NCBI GenBank assembly: GCA_913778505.1 | Contig: CAJYWD010000029.1 | Coordinates: forward strand, 124,001-188,000 | DNA: 64,000 bases | Source of the DNA: an uncultured Chryseobacterium sp. | Lineage (GTDB): Bacteria > Bacteroidota > Bacteroidia > Flavobacteriales > Weeksellaceae | Direction: 5' to 3' | Part shown: one piece after another, positions 42,803 to 50,153 of the stretch | Numbering within the stretch: the stretch's first letter is position 1 | How the letters are laid out: every line of letters begins with the position of its first letter | Position numbers and translations under genes: made by a program | Notes under the pieces: model-generated | Databases searched by the model: none | What the model was told of the DNA's origin: nothing | What the model saw: only the letters and a program-made list of their open reading frames with translations

Positions 42803-44008
42803 ATGCAAAAAACGATAATTTTTCTACTCGGTGTTTTTTTGGTTTTGGAAGTGTATGTTTATCAGGCTTTTAAAACGGTTTTTACCAGTCAAAACGGAAA
42901 GTTGGTTTATTGGATTCCTACGGTGCTGGTATATGCCTTTCTTTTTTACTCCATTCTGACATTTGACCGCGGATCACATAAATATCTGAATCTGCAGATC
43001 GTATTTTCGGTAATCCTTATTTTTGTTTTGCCCAAATTACTCGTGGCAGTTTTTCTGCTCATTGAGGATGTGGCGAGATTACTCAATTTTGGATTTAATT
43101 ATGTCACCAAGGAAAATACTGATTATCCTTCCAGAAGAAAATTTATCAGCTTAGTAGGCTTGGGCTCCGGCGCTATTCTGGCCGCTGCCGTTCTGGATGG
43201 AATTATTTTCGGGAAGTACCGGCACAGAGCCAGGATTGTCAAGTTAAAACTCAAAAATCTTCCTGAAAGTTTTAAAGGTTATAAAATTGTCCAGATATCG
43301 GACGTACACAGCGGTAGTTTTCAGAATCCTAAGAATCTTCAGCACGCTATTGATCTGATGAATGAGCAGGATGTAGATTTGGTTCTTTTTACTGGTGATA
43401 TGGTGAATAATTATGCCGATGAATTCTTGCCATTCATCGATTTGTTTTCCCAGATCAGGAGTAAGGACGGAAAATTTGCCGTTCTCGGAAATCACGATTA
43501 CGGAGAGTATGGTGTATGGAAAAGCATTGAGGAAAGAAAAAATAATATTCCGAAACTCATAGAACACGAAAAGAAGGCAGGCTTCGAAATGCTTCGAAAT
43601 GAGCATCGCGTGATAGAAAAAAATGGTGAAAAACTTTACATTCTTGGCGTGGAAAACTGGGGGATTCCGCCATTTCCTCAGTTCGGAGATTTGGACAAGG
43701 CCGCTAAAGGTGTTCCCGCAGAAGCTGCAAAGATCCTCATGTCGCACGATCCGTCTCACTTTGATGCGGTGGTAAAGAAACACCCCAAAAACGTACAGCT
43801 CACGCTCTCCGGCCACACGCACGGCATGCAGTTCGGTATCGATCTTAAAAATTTCCGCTGGTCTCCTGTGAAATACAAGTACCCAAAATGGGCGGATCTT
43901 TACGAAAGTGAAGGAAAATATCTTTATGTCAACCGCGGATTTGGTGTCATTGGCTATCCAGGCAGAGTCGGTATTTTGCCGGAAATCACCGTGTTTGAAT
44001 TAATTTAA
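42803..44008 (+). CDS. Membrane-bound metallophosphoesterase
   Basis: 401 residues: about four membrane segments in the first 130 residues, a twin-arginine-free linker, then a calcineurin-type domain with SDVHSG, FTGDMVNN, LGNHDYG, MSHDPSHFD and SGHTHGMQ. Resembles YkuE/YaeI-type enzymes that act on membrane-linked substrates. ATG at 42803 preferred over a TTG further upstream. Confidence 0.87.
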   Translation: MQKTIIFLLGVFLVLEVYVYQAFKTVFTSQNGKLVYWIPTVLVYAFLFYSILTFDRGSHKYLNLQIVFSVILIFVLPKLLVAVFLLIEDVARLLNFGFNYVTKENTDYPSRRKFISLVGLGSGAILAAAVLDGIIFGKYRHRARIVKLKLKNLPESFKGYKIVQISDVHSGSFQNPKNLQHAIDLMNEQDVDLVLFTGDMVNNYADEFLPFIDLFSQIRSKDGKFAVLGNHDYGEYGVWKSIEERKNNIPKLIEHEKKAGFEMLRNEHRVIEKNGEKLYILGVENWGIPPFPQFGDLDKAAKGVPAEAAKILMSHDPSHFDAVVKKHPKNVQLTLSGHTHGMQFGIDLKNFRWSPVKYKYPKWADLYESEGKYLYVNRGFGVIGYPGRVGILPEITVFELI

Positions 44009-44075
44009 TCTCGTTTGTTATTGAAATTTTTCGGATCAATAATCGTATTTCGTCTGAACTAGCCTAATACAATAT

Positions 44076-44098
44076 GAACTTAAGTTCGTTTTTTTATT
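44076..44098 (+). terminator. Weak terminator after the metallophosphoesterase gene
   Basis: 5-bp stem GAACT-TA-AGTTC followed by GTTTTTTT. Confidence 0.5.
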
Positions 44099-44201
44099 AG
44101 ATGTGATTGTATTTACATTTCCTGATAAGCACTTGGTCCGGACTTTTTTTGAAAAATTTGGGAGTTTTTAAGAATAGAAACTAAAGCTTTATTAAAACGT
44201 A

Positions 44202-44226
44202 AAAAGACGGTTACTAAGCGTCTTTT
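44202..44226. terminator. Bidirectional terminator between convergent genes
   Basis: AAAAGACG / CGTCTTTT stem with a 9-nt loop, T-rich on both strands; ends the coaD transcript 24 nt after its stop. The rest of the 241-nt gap shows nothing else. Confidence 0.7.
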
Positions 44227-44249
44227 GTTTTATTAGGATCTATATAACC

Positions 44250-44711
44250 TCACACTCTCACAGCATCCGGAACCATGATCTCATAATTCCCGCCATAGGA
44301 AATGATTTCTCTGACGATACTACTGCTGATGTAAGATTTCCCGGACGACGTCAAAAGGAAAATAGTTTCAACGGTGTTATCCCTGGTCAAAGCTCTGTTG
44401 GTCTGTGCAATTGACTTTTCAAATTCGAAATCGGCTGGATTTCTGAGTCCTCTCAAAATGAAATTCACATTTTTGCTTTTACAATAATCGATGGTCAGAC
44501 CTTCGAAATCATCCACTTCAACGTTCGGGAATTTTTCAAAAGTTTTTTTGATGAACTCTTTTCGTTGTTCAAGTGAGAACATGTATTTTTTCTGAGAATT
44601 CTTTCCGATGGCGATGATGATCTTGTCAAATAACGGCACTGCGCGTTCCACAATATCATAATGACCAAGCGTTATCGGATCAAATGATCCCGGAAAAACA
44701 GCAATCTTCAT
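44250..44711 (-). CDS. coaD: Phosphopantetheine adenylyltransferase
   Basis: Fourth step of coenzyme A synthesis. 153 residues; nucleotidyltransferase motif GSFDPITLGHYD (8-19) and ISSSIVRE near the end are complete. Downstream of ddl by 67 nt, a spacer with a 10-bp inverted repeat. Confidence 0.97.
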   Translation of the reverse strand: MKIAVFPGSFDPITLGHYDIVERAVPLFDKIIIAIGKNSQKKYMFSLEQRKEFIKKTFEKFPNVEVDDFEGLTIDYCKSKNVNFILRGLRNPADFEFEKSIAQTNRALTRDNTVETIFLLTSSGKSYISSSIVREIISYGGNYEIMVPDAVRV

Positions 44712-44736
44712 AGAATGTTACAATTTTAGATTATGA

Positions 44737-44765
44737 ATTTTAGATTTGTCAGATCAATCTAAAAT
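44737..44765. repeat. Inverted repeat in the ddl-coaD spacer
   Basis: ATTTTAGATT (44737-44746) pairs with AATCTAAAAT (44756-44765); same style as the other operon-internal spacers. Confidence 0.6.
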
Positions 44766-44778
44766 CTATCATTTATAA

Positions 44779-45762
44779 TTATTTTTTAAGTGCTTTTTCC
44801 ACTTCGTTACCGCACAGGTCCCTGATCGAAATGCCGTATATCTTTGCCTGCTGGGGCAGAATGCTGGCCGGCGAAAATCCCGGATTGGTATTCATTTCCA
44901 GCAAGTGAGGAATACCATTCACGATAATAAATTCCGAGCGTGAAAAACCGCTCATCCCCAGGGATTTATAAGCTTTTATGGATATTTCTTCCACTTTCTT
45001 TCTGGTTTCTTCATCAATTCTGGCCGGTGTGATTTCCTGGGAGGCTCCTTCATACTTTGCCTCGTAATCAAAAAATTCTTTGTCGGGCACAATTTCCGTA
45101 ATTCCCAAAACGATCACTTCATTGCGATAGTCCAGTACACCTACGGAAACTTCCATGCCATTCAGCGCACTTTCGATCAGTATTTCATCATCTTCCCGGT
45201 AAGCGATCCGGATGGCGGCCTCCAGCTCGCTTTTATCTTTAACTTTAGTAATTCCAAGGGAAGATCCGCTTTGATTAGGCTTAACAAAAACCGGAAGACC
45301 TAATTTTTCAACGATATCATCATCCGAAATTTCCTCACCTTTCCTTAAATAAATGCTTTTTGCTGATGGAATTCCATATTTGGACAAAACCGCTAATGTA
45401 TCTTTTTTATTGAATGTTAGCGCACTCTGGTAAAAATCGCAGCCTGTGTATTGTTGGCCTACAGCGTCCCAGTAAGCCTGCATCATTCCGTTTTCGCCCG
45501 GTGTTCCGTGGATGATGTTAAAGCAGATATCGAAGTAGAGCATATCGCCATCGCCTAAATTCACTGAGAAATCAGCTTTATTGATAAATTTCTTTTTATC
45601 ATTTTTGTCAAGGAGATACCATTCGTCTTTCAGGATAATAACTTTGTAAACTTCATAAAGATCACAATCCAGTGAATCGAAAATCAGTTGTCCGCTTTTT
45701 AAAGAAACCTTGTATTCATCAGAATAACCGCCCATTACAACGGCCACGTTTTTTTTGCTCAT
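44779..45762 (-). CDS. ddl: D-alanine--D-alanine ligase
   Basis: Joins two D-alanines for peptidoglycan. 327 residues with ATP-grasp folds; HGTPGENGMMQAYWD (85-99), KPNQSGSSLGITKV and the metal site LLEMNTNPGFSPAS are present. Followed by coaD on the same strand. Confidence 0.96.
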   Translation of the reverse strand: MSKKNVAVVMGGYSDEYKVSLKSGQLIFDSLDCDLYEVYKVIILKDEWYLLDKNDKKKFINKADFSVNLGDGDMLYFDICFNIIHGTPGENGMMQAYWDAVGQQYTGCDFYQSALTFNKKDTLAVLSKYGIPSAKSIYLRKGEEISDDDIVEKLGLPVFVKPNQSGSSLGITKVKDKSELEAAIRIAYREDDEILIESALNGMEVSVGVLDYRNEVIVLGITEIVPDKEFFDYEAKYEGASQEITPARIDEETRKKVEEISIKAYKSLGMSGFSRSEFIIVNGIPHLLEMNTNPGFSPASILPQQAKIYGISIRDLCGNEVEKALKK

Positions 45763-45781
45763 TTCAGAAAAATATTGAAAA

Positions 45782-45789
45782 CAAATGTA
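45782..45789 (-). promoter_or_regulatory. -7 box TACATTTG of ddl
   Basis: TAnnTTTG match 19 nt before the ATG. Confidence 0.55.
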
Positions 45790-46123
45790 GAGATTTTATA
45801 AAAAAATAAGATGTTAATTTCTGAAAATTTTGAAAACGGAATTTATGAGTGAATTACCGATACAAAGGCACAAAATTGTTTAGGTCTGTTGTACAGTGTT
45901 CTATGCACGAACTTAAATTAACGTGAGTTCGATGTAATCAATTTACAAATTGACTGATAATCAATTTATTGTATTTTATAAATTGCGTCGGGCTTCAGCC
46001 CGATGTATAAATTTAGAGGTTAAAGTAGGCTTTAGCCAAAATTTAAGCTAGGTTTTTTCTGGTGCCTTAAAACGTTGCAGTAAGTAAAAAAATCTAGTGT
46101 TTTTGTGTTTAACGGTTTTGTAA
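45790..46123. other. Gene-free gap upstream of ddl
   Basis: No coding frame. Holds an imperfect hairpin CGAACT / AGTTCG at 45908-45931 and the two-hairpin element at 45977-46050. Confidence 0.6.
45977..46050. repeat. Two-hairpin REP-like element (TCGGGCTTCAGCCCGA + GGCTTTAGCC)
   Basis: Stem TCGGGCT/AGCCCGA (45988-46003) and stem GGCT/AGCC (46028-46037), spaced by an AT-rich link and flanked by AAATT words. Only one copy in this window. Confidence 0.6.
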
Positions 46124-46489
46124 TTAATAAAAAAACAATTTCAAATAAGGCCAATAGATCAAGGTGCCAACGCAAATCGAAGAAATGGTCGCCAACATCA
46201 CAGCACCACCAGCCAAATCCTTAATAATCCCGATTCCAGGATCAAACTCAGGCTGAATGTAATCGCATATTTTCTCAACACAAGTGTTCAAAGCTTCTGT
46301 TGTCAAAACAAAAAAGCAACAAAGAAGAATCAAAGCTGTTTCTATACTGGAAAGTCCAAAAAAAGCGATCAGAAAAAGATTAATTATCAATCCTGAAATA
46401 TGAAACTGAAAATTTCTTTCGTTTCTCAAAATCCAAATAATTCCTCGGAAAGTAAACTGAACACTTTTATGAAATGGCGGTTTTTTCAT
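46124..46489 (-). CDS. dgkA: Diacylglycerol kinase family membrane protein
   Basis: 121 residues, three to four membrane segments. The catalytic stretch TEALNTCVEKICD holds Glu65, Asn68 and Glu72, and the second KDLAGGAVM stretch is present. In this subfamily the substrate may be undecaprenol rather than diacylglycerol. Confidence 0.9.
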   Translation of the reverse strand: MKKPPFHKSVQFTFRGIIWILRNERNFQFHISGLIINLFLIAFFGLSSIETALILLCCFFVLTTEALNTCVEKICDYIQPEFDPGIGIIKDLAGGAVMLATISSICVGTLIYWPYLKLFFY

Positions 46490-46503
46490 TGTAATAATAA
46501 CAA

Positions 46504-46511
46504 CAAAGATA
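46504..46511 (-). promoter_or_regulatory. -7 box TATCTTTG of dgkA
   Basis: TAnnTTTG 14 nt before the ATG, divergent from the dnaN promoter. Confidence 0.55.
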
Positions 46512-46573
46512 GATTATTATCATAATTGTTAATAACTAAATAAAATCAACTTTTCCAATCGAATCGGAATCAT

Positions 46574-46581
46574 TATATTTG
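46574..46581 (+). promoter_or_regulatory. -7 box TATATTTG of dnaN
   Basis: TAnnTTTG 23 nt before the ATG. Confidence 0.55.
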
Positions 46582-46604
46582 TGGAATTGAAATAAATACA
46601 CTTT

Positions 46605-47735
46605 ATGAGATTTATTGTTGCCAGTGGCGATTTGCAGAAAGGTTTACAGACGGTGAGTGGCGTGATTTCCGGATCACAATCCAGACCAATTTTGGAAAAT
46701 TTTCTTTTCGAGCTAGACCAGAATTTATTAACCGTGACAGCTTCCGATGGAGAAACGACTTTGATTACTTCGCTTGAAGTGAAGTCTGATGATAAGGGAA
46801 AAATAGCAGTTCCGGGAAAGATTTTCCAGGACTTCCTGAAAACTTATGGCGAGCAGCCGCTGACACTGGTAGTGAAGGATTCTGAGGACGGCAACGGCAG
46901 CGTTTTGGAAATCTTGGATGAGAAAGACAACTTTGCTGTCGCACTTGACAATGCGGACGATTATCCGGAGTTGCCCGAGTTTGATGCATCTCAGAAGGTA
47001 ACCATTGGCGGTGGCGTGTTGGCAGAAGCTTTGGCTAACACTTTGTTTGCGACTAGTAATGATTCTCTGCGTCCTGTGATGACGGGTGTTTTGTTTCAGT
47101 TTAAGGAAGATGAGACCAATTTTGTATCCACAGATTCTCACAGATTGGTGGTTTATAAAAGAACAGATATCGTGCATCCGGAGACTCTGGAGTTCATTAT
47201 GCCAAAGAAACCATTGTCAATTTTCAAAAATATTCTGAACAATTCCAATGAAGATGTGGTAATTGAATTCAGTGATAATATGGCAAAATTCACATTCGGA
47301 AATAACATCTGGATTTGTCGTTTGATTGACGGAAAATATCCTAATTACAACGCTGTAATCCCGAAAGAAAATCCTAATGTATTGACCATCAACAGAGGCC
47401 TGCTTTTGAGTTCTATCAGAAGAGCTTCCATTATGTCAAACAAATCTACGAATCAGGTAAGATTTAAATTGTCCGGTAACGTTCTTCACCTTCATGCAGA
47501 AGATACAGAATATGCTAACAAAGCGGATATGCAGATTCCTTGCGACTACAATGGTGATGATATCAATATCGGTTTCAGTTCAAAATTCCTGACAGAAATG
47601 TTATCCGTTTTGGCTTCCGATGATATCACGATGAAGATGTCTCAGCCCAACAGACCGGGAATTGTAGAACCGGTGGACGGACTAGAGGAGAATGAAAGTA
47701 TTCTGATGCTGTCAATGCCTGTGATAGGTTTATAA
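46605..47735 (+). CDS. dnaN: DNA polymerase III subunit beta (sliding clamp)
   Basis: Ring-shaped processivity clamp. 376 residues in three repeated domains; SGVISGSQSRPILENFLFEL, TDSHRLVVYKR and the C-terminal ESILMLSMPVIGL are family hallmarks. Not next to dnaA or gyrB, so this is not the replication origin. Confidence 0.97.
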   Translation: MRFIVASGDLQKGLQTVSGVISGSQSRPILENFLFELDQNLLTVTASDGETTLITSLEVKSDDKGKIAVPGKIFQDFLKTYGEQPLTLVVKDSEDGNGSVLEILDEKDNFAVALDNADDYPELPEFDASQKVTIGGGVLAEALANTLFATSNDSLRPVMTGVLFQFKEDETNFVSTDSHRLVVYKRTDIVHPETLEFIMPKKPLSIFKNILNNSNEDVVIEFSDNMAKFTFGNNIWICRLIDGKYPNYNAVIPKENPNVLTINRGLLLSSIRRASIMSNKSTNQVRFKLSGNVLHLHAEDTEYANKADMQIPCDYNGDDINIGFSSKFLTEMLSVLASDDITMKMSQPNRPGIVEPVDGLEENESILMLSMPVIGL

Positions 47736-47754
47736 TTTTAAAATTAATCATATT

Positions 47755-47791
47755 TAAAATTTGAGATTTGAAATTCAGGTCTCAAATTTTA
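47755..47791. repeat. 12-bp hairpin after dnaN
   Basis: TAAAATTTGAGA (47755-47766) pairs with TCTCAAATTTTA (47780-47791). AT-rich and without T-run beyond the stem; possible terminator. Confidence 0.55.
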
Positions 47792-47833
47792 GTTTAAATT
47801 AATAACTATTTTTTAACATAAAAACAACGGAAT

Positions 47834-48076
47834 ATGACAACGTTCACATTTGAAGCGGACAAATCCGAAGTTGAGAAAATCCGCACAATTTTAAAAGCAC
47901 TTGGTGTCAAAAAGCTCAAGGTAAAAGAAGATGTTTCTGAATCAGCTGAAAAAATAAAATATTCTCGCAAAGAATTTGGCGAAATGCTTGATGAATCAAA
48001 GAAAAGCAAAAGTGATAAATTGCTGAACTCAAAAGATGATGTCAAAAATCTTTTTGATTCTTTAAGTTTAAAATAA
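47834..48076 (+). CDS. Small antitoxin-like protein (DUF2683-like)
   Basis: 80 residues, highly charged (many Lys, Glu, Ser), with an N-terminal MTTFTFEADKSEVEKIRTILKALGVKKLKVKED that resembles DUF2683 and the antitoxin half of type II toxin-antitoxin pairs. No toxin gene is next to it, so an orphan antitoxin or unrelated regulator are both possible. Ends at a strong terminator. Confidence 0.55.
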   Translation: MTTFTFEADKSEVEKIRTILKALGVKKLKVKEDVSESAEKIKYSRKEFGEMLDESKKSKSDKLLNSKDDVKNLFDSLSLK

Positions 48077-48078
48077 AT

Positions 48079-48119
48079 AAAAATGCGATTTGAAGATTCA
48101 AGTCGCATTTTTATTTTTC
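48079..48119 (+). terminator. Strong terminator after the antitoxin-like gene
   Basis: 16-bp stem with one G-U pair (core AAATGCGA / TCGCATTT) around a 2-nt loop, followed by TTATTTTT. Confidence 0.85.
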
Positions 48120-48137
48120 GATTCACTTAAAGTTATA

Positions 48138-48172
48138 TTTGTCATTCTGGAGGAATCTAAATCTAGTGATTC
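48138..48172. repeat. Dispersed palindromic element, half copy C
   Basis: One arm only, TTGTCATTCTGGAGGAATCT; it lies just after the terminator. Confidence 0.55.
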
Positions 48173-48178
48173 GTAATT

Positions 48179-48523
48179 TTAAAAAGGATTGAATTCTAAA
48201 TATAATTTTTCATCCTTGTCCTTAAAGAGAATTGAAAATCTAGGATTTAAATGGTAATTATCATAAATGTTTAGTTGTGTATAATCATCATAATAACCCC
48301 AATCTTGCTTTTCGAATTTGATTTCTTTAAATCCCTCCTTCATCTCCAAATTTAAAATTTCATTTTTAAAGACTTGATAGAATTTTGTTTTATTCCAATA
48401 ATCAACTAAAACGTTTTTTGAAAGTAGAAATGGAATAAAATATTTTGGGTCTTTTTCTATGAAGGATTTGATAATTGCATTTTTAATTTCTTTGCTATTA
48501 TATTCTTGAATTCTTATCACCAT
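48179..48523 (-). CDS. Unknown protein downstream of the LRR gene
   Basis: 114 residues, no signal or membrane segment, Asn/Lys/Ile-rich in keeping with the local low GC. No family recognised; CFQKQDWGYYDDYTQLNIYDN-like acidic aromatic stretch near 75-93. Its start overlaps the end of the LRR gene by 7 nt, so the two are translated together and probably act together. An immunity-protein role would fit but is not shown. Confidence 0.6.
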   Translation of the reverse strand: MVIRIQEYNSKEIKNAIIKSFIEKDPKYFIPFLLSKNVLVDYWNKTKFYQVFKNEILNLEMKEGFKEIKFEKQDWGYYDDYTQLNIYDNYHLNPRFSILFKDKDEKLYLEFNPF

Positions 48524-49919
48524 TGAAAATCTAAAATTTTATATCCTAACAACTTTTCATAATTTAATATTTCATCAACGTCAATATCATTATTGAATCT
48601 TATGTCAAATTTTTTTAAATTTTTAAGCGGTGTTAATGTCGTTAATTTACATTCGTAACAAATTAGTGTTTCTAGATTATTATTTGCATACAAAGGGAGA
48701 ATTGATTTGATTTGTGTTTTACCAATATTAAGATAAACTAATTCGTTAAAATTATTAAGTCCTTCCGTATTTGTAATTTCAGTAGCATATAAGTCAAGCC
48801 TTTTTAGTTTTAAAGAGTTTTTAATAAAATTAAAGTTTTTAAATGTGGTAAATGAAATATCTAGTTGTTCCAATTCATCAAAATTTAACAGTAAATCAAA
48901 ATCTTTGAAATTAGATTTAGAAATTTTTAAAACTTTCAAATTTTTAAAATTCTCTAAGAATTTGTAGGAATCAAAAAAACAATTACAAATATCTAAATAC
49001 TCAACTTTATCCAAAGCAAAATCTGTGTCATTAAAAGTATTTTGGTTTTTAATTATTGCACCAGATAAATCGATTTTTTTTAAATTTTTGAGATTTTTTA
49101 AAAAGGAAATATCATCAATAGTAGAGCAGGATAAATTTATTGTTTCTAAATTTTCTAAATGGTCAATAAAACGAGAGTTAACAATATTCTTTCTTGCTAT
49201 AAGTAAATTTTTAAGGTTACTGAAAAATTTAATATAAGTTATGTCTAATTCTGAATTATAAATTATTTCGAGTTTTTCAAAATCTAAAATATCAGTTTGG
49301 AAAATAGACTTTGTTAATTCTTTAGTTGTTTGATAATTATTAAATATACCTTCCAAAGAACTCATAATAAGTTTTTTCCAATTTATGGGTAACTCTTCCC
49401 ATAGATTACTTAAATAAATATCATCTTCAGAAAAATTAAATTTACTTTCATTTTTATCAAGCCAAACCCCATTAAAAATTAATGAATTTATATCTAGATT
49501 TTCTTCATCTTCACAATCTCCTAAGAATGAAAGTATTTCTTGAGTATTTAAACTTGCAATGGAATAATTTCCAATTACAATTTGATTAATTGCTTGAATG
49601 ATAAATCTTGAATATTTAGAATTGAAATTCGTTCGTTGATAATAAAATGGTCTATGTTCTGAGTTATCAATTACTAATCCACAATAAATTGTAAGTTCGT
49701 TCAAATCAAACGCATTTCTATATAGGAGGCTTAACGTTAAGTCATTTGTTATAATAGTTGGTTCAAGATGATAGGGAATTGAAAAAGAAATATTGTTGCA
49801 AAATGCAGGAGAATTATTTTGGATTAGTTCAACAGCTCCTCATAATCTACATTTCTTAACCAAATTATTGATTCGTTAAAATCATTAATAGTTTCTTGAA
49901 TGTGTATGTAATAAAGCAT
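48517..49919 (-). pseudogene. Leucine-rich-repeat protein gene split by a one-base frameshift
   Basis: The long frame (open from 49839) encodes about ten LRR units of the LxxLxxLxLSxxxI type (for example NLETINLSCSTIDDISFLKNL, NLKVLKISKSN), after an N-terminal non-repeat part. It has no ATG near its start. An ATG frame at 49824-49919 (MLYYIHIQETINDFNE ... VDYEELLN) is closed by TAA, and at GAGGAGCTG near 49836 one added base (GAGGAGGCTG) would join it in frame to ...VELIQNNSPAF. The intact gene would encode about 467 residues. Genuine decay or an assembly error cannot be separated here. Very AT-rich compared with its flanks. Confidence 0.75.
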
Positions 49920-50153
49920 TTGTGTTATGGTTTTAAATAGTTTTGTAATTTATAAAACATTCTTGAAATAATAAAATTAAATCATTTTTCAGTATAGTAT
50001 TTGTGGAAATTTTAACTTCTCTGTTTCTCAAAAAATCACGATATTTGCAAACTTAGACTTTGTTAAGTTTTACGCCTTTGTGAACTTAAAAGCAGTTTAA
50101 ATTTAAAAAATCTTTGTGCACTCTGTGTTCACAAAATTCAAATATAAAAAAGA
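49920..50153. other. Gap with the pheT promoter and leader
   Basis: No gene. Contains a near-match -7 box GATATTTG (50040-50047) and then the leader repeat shared with murI (50048-50132). Confidence 0.5.
50048..50132 (+). repeat. pheT leader shared with the murI leader
   Basis: Contains AAGTTTTACGCCTTTGTGAA then CTTAAAAGCA; TTAAGTT ... AACTTAA can form a 7-bp stem. Matches 8613-8700 word for word with few changes. Confidence 0.6.

Noticed and set aside
46605-47735. Replication origin next to dnaN
   Set aside because: No dnaA, recF or gyrB neighbours and no cluster of DnaA boxes was seen; dnaN is often away from the origin in this phylum.
49702-49704. TTG at 49704 as start of the LRR gene
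   Set aside because: The frame stays open upstream with protein-like sequence for about 45 codons, so the codon is internal.
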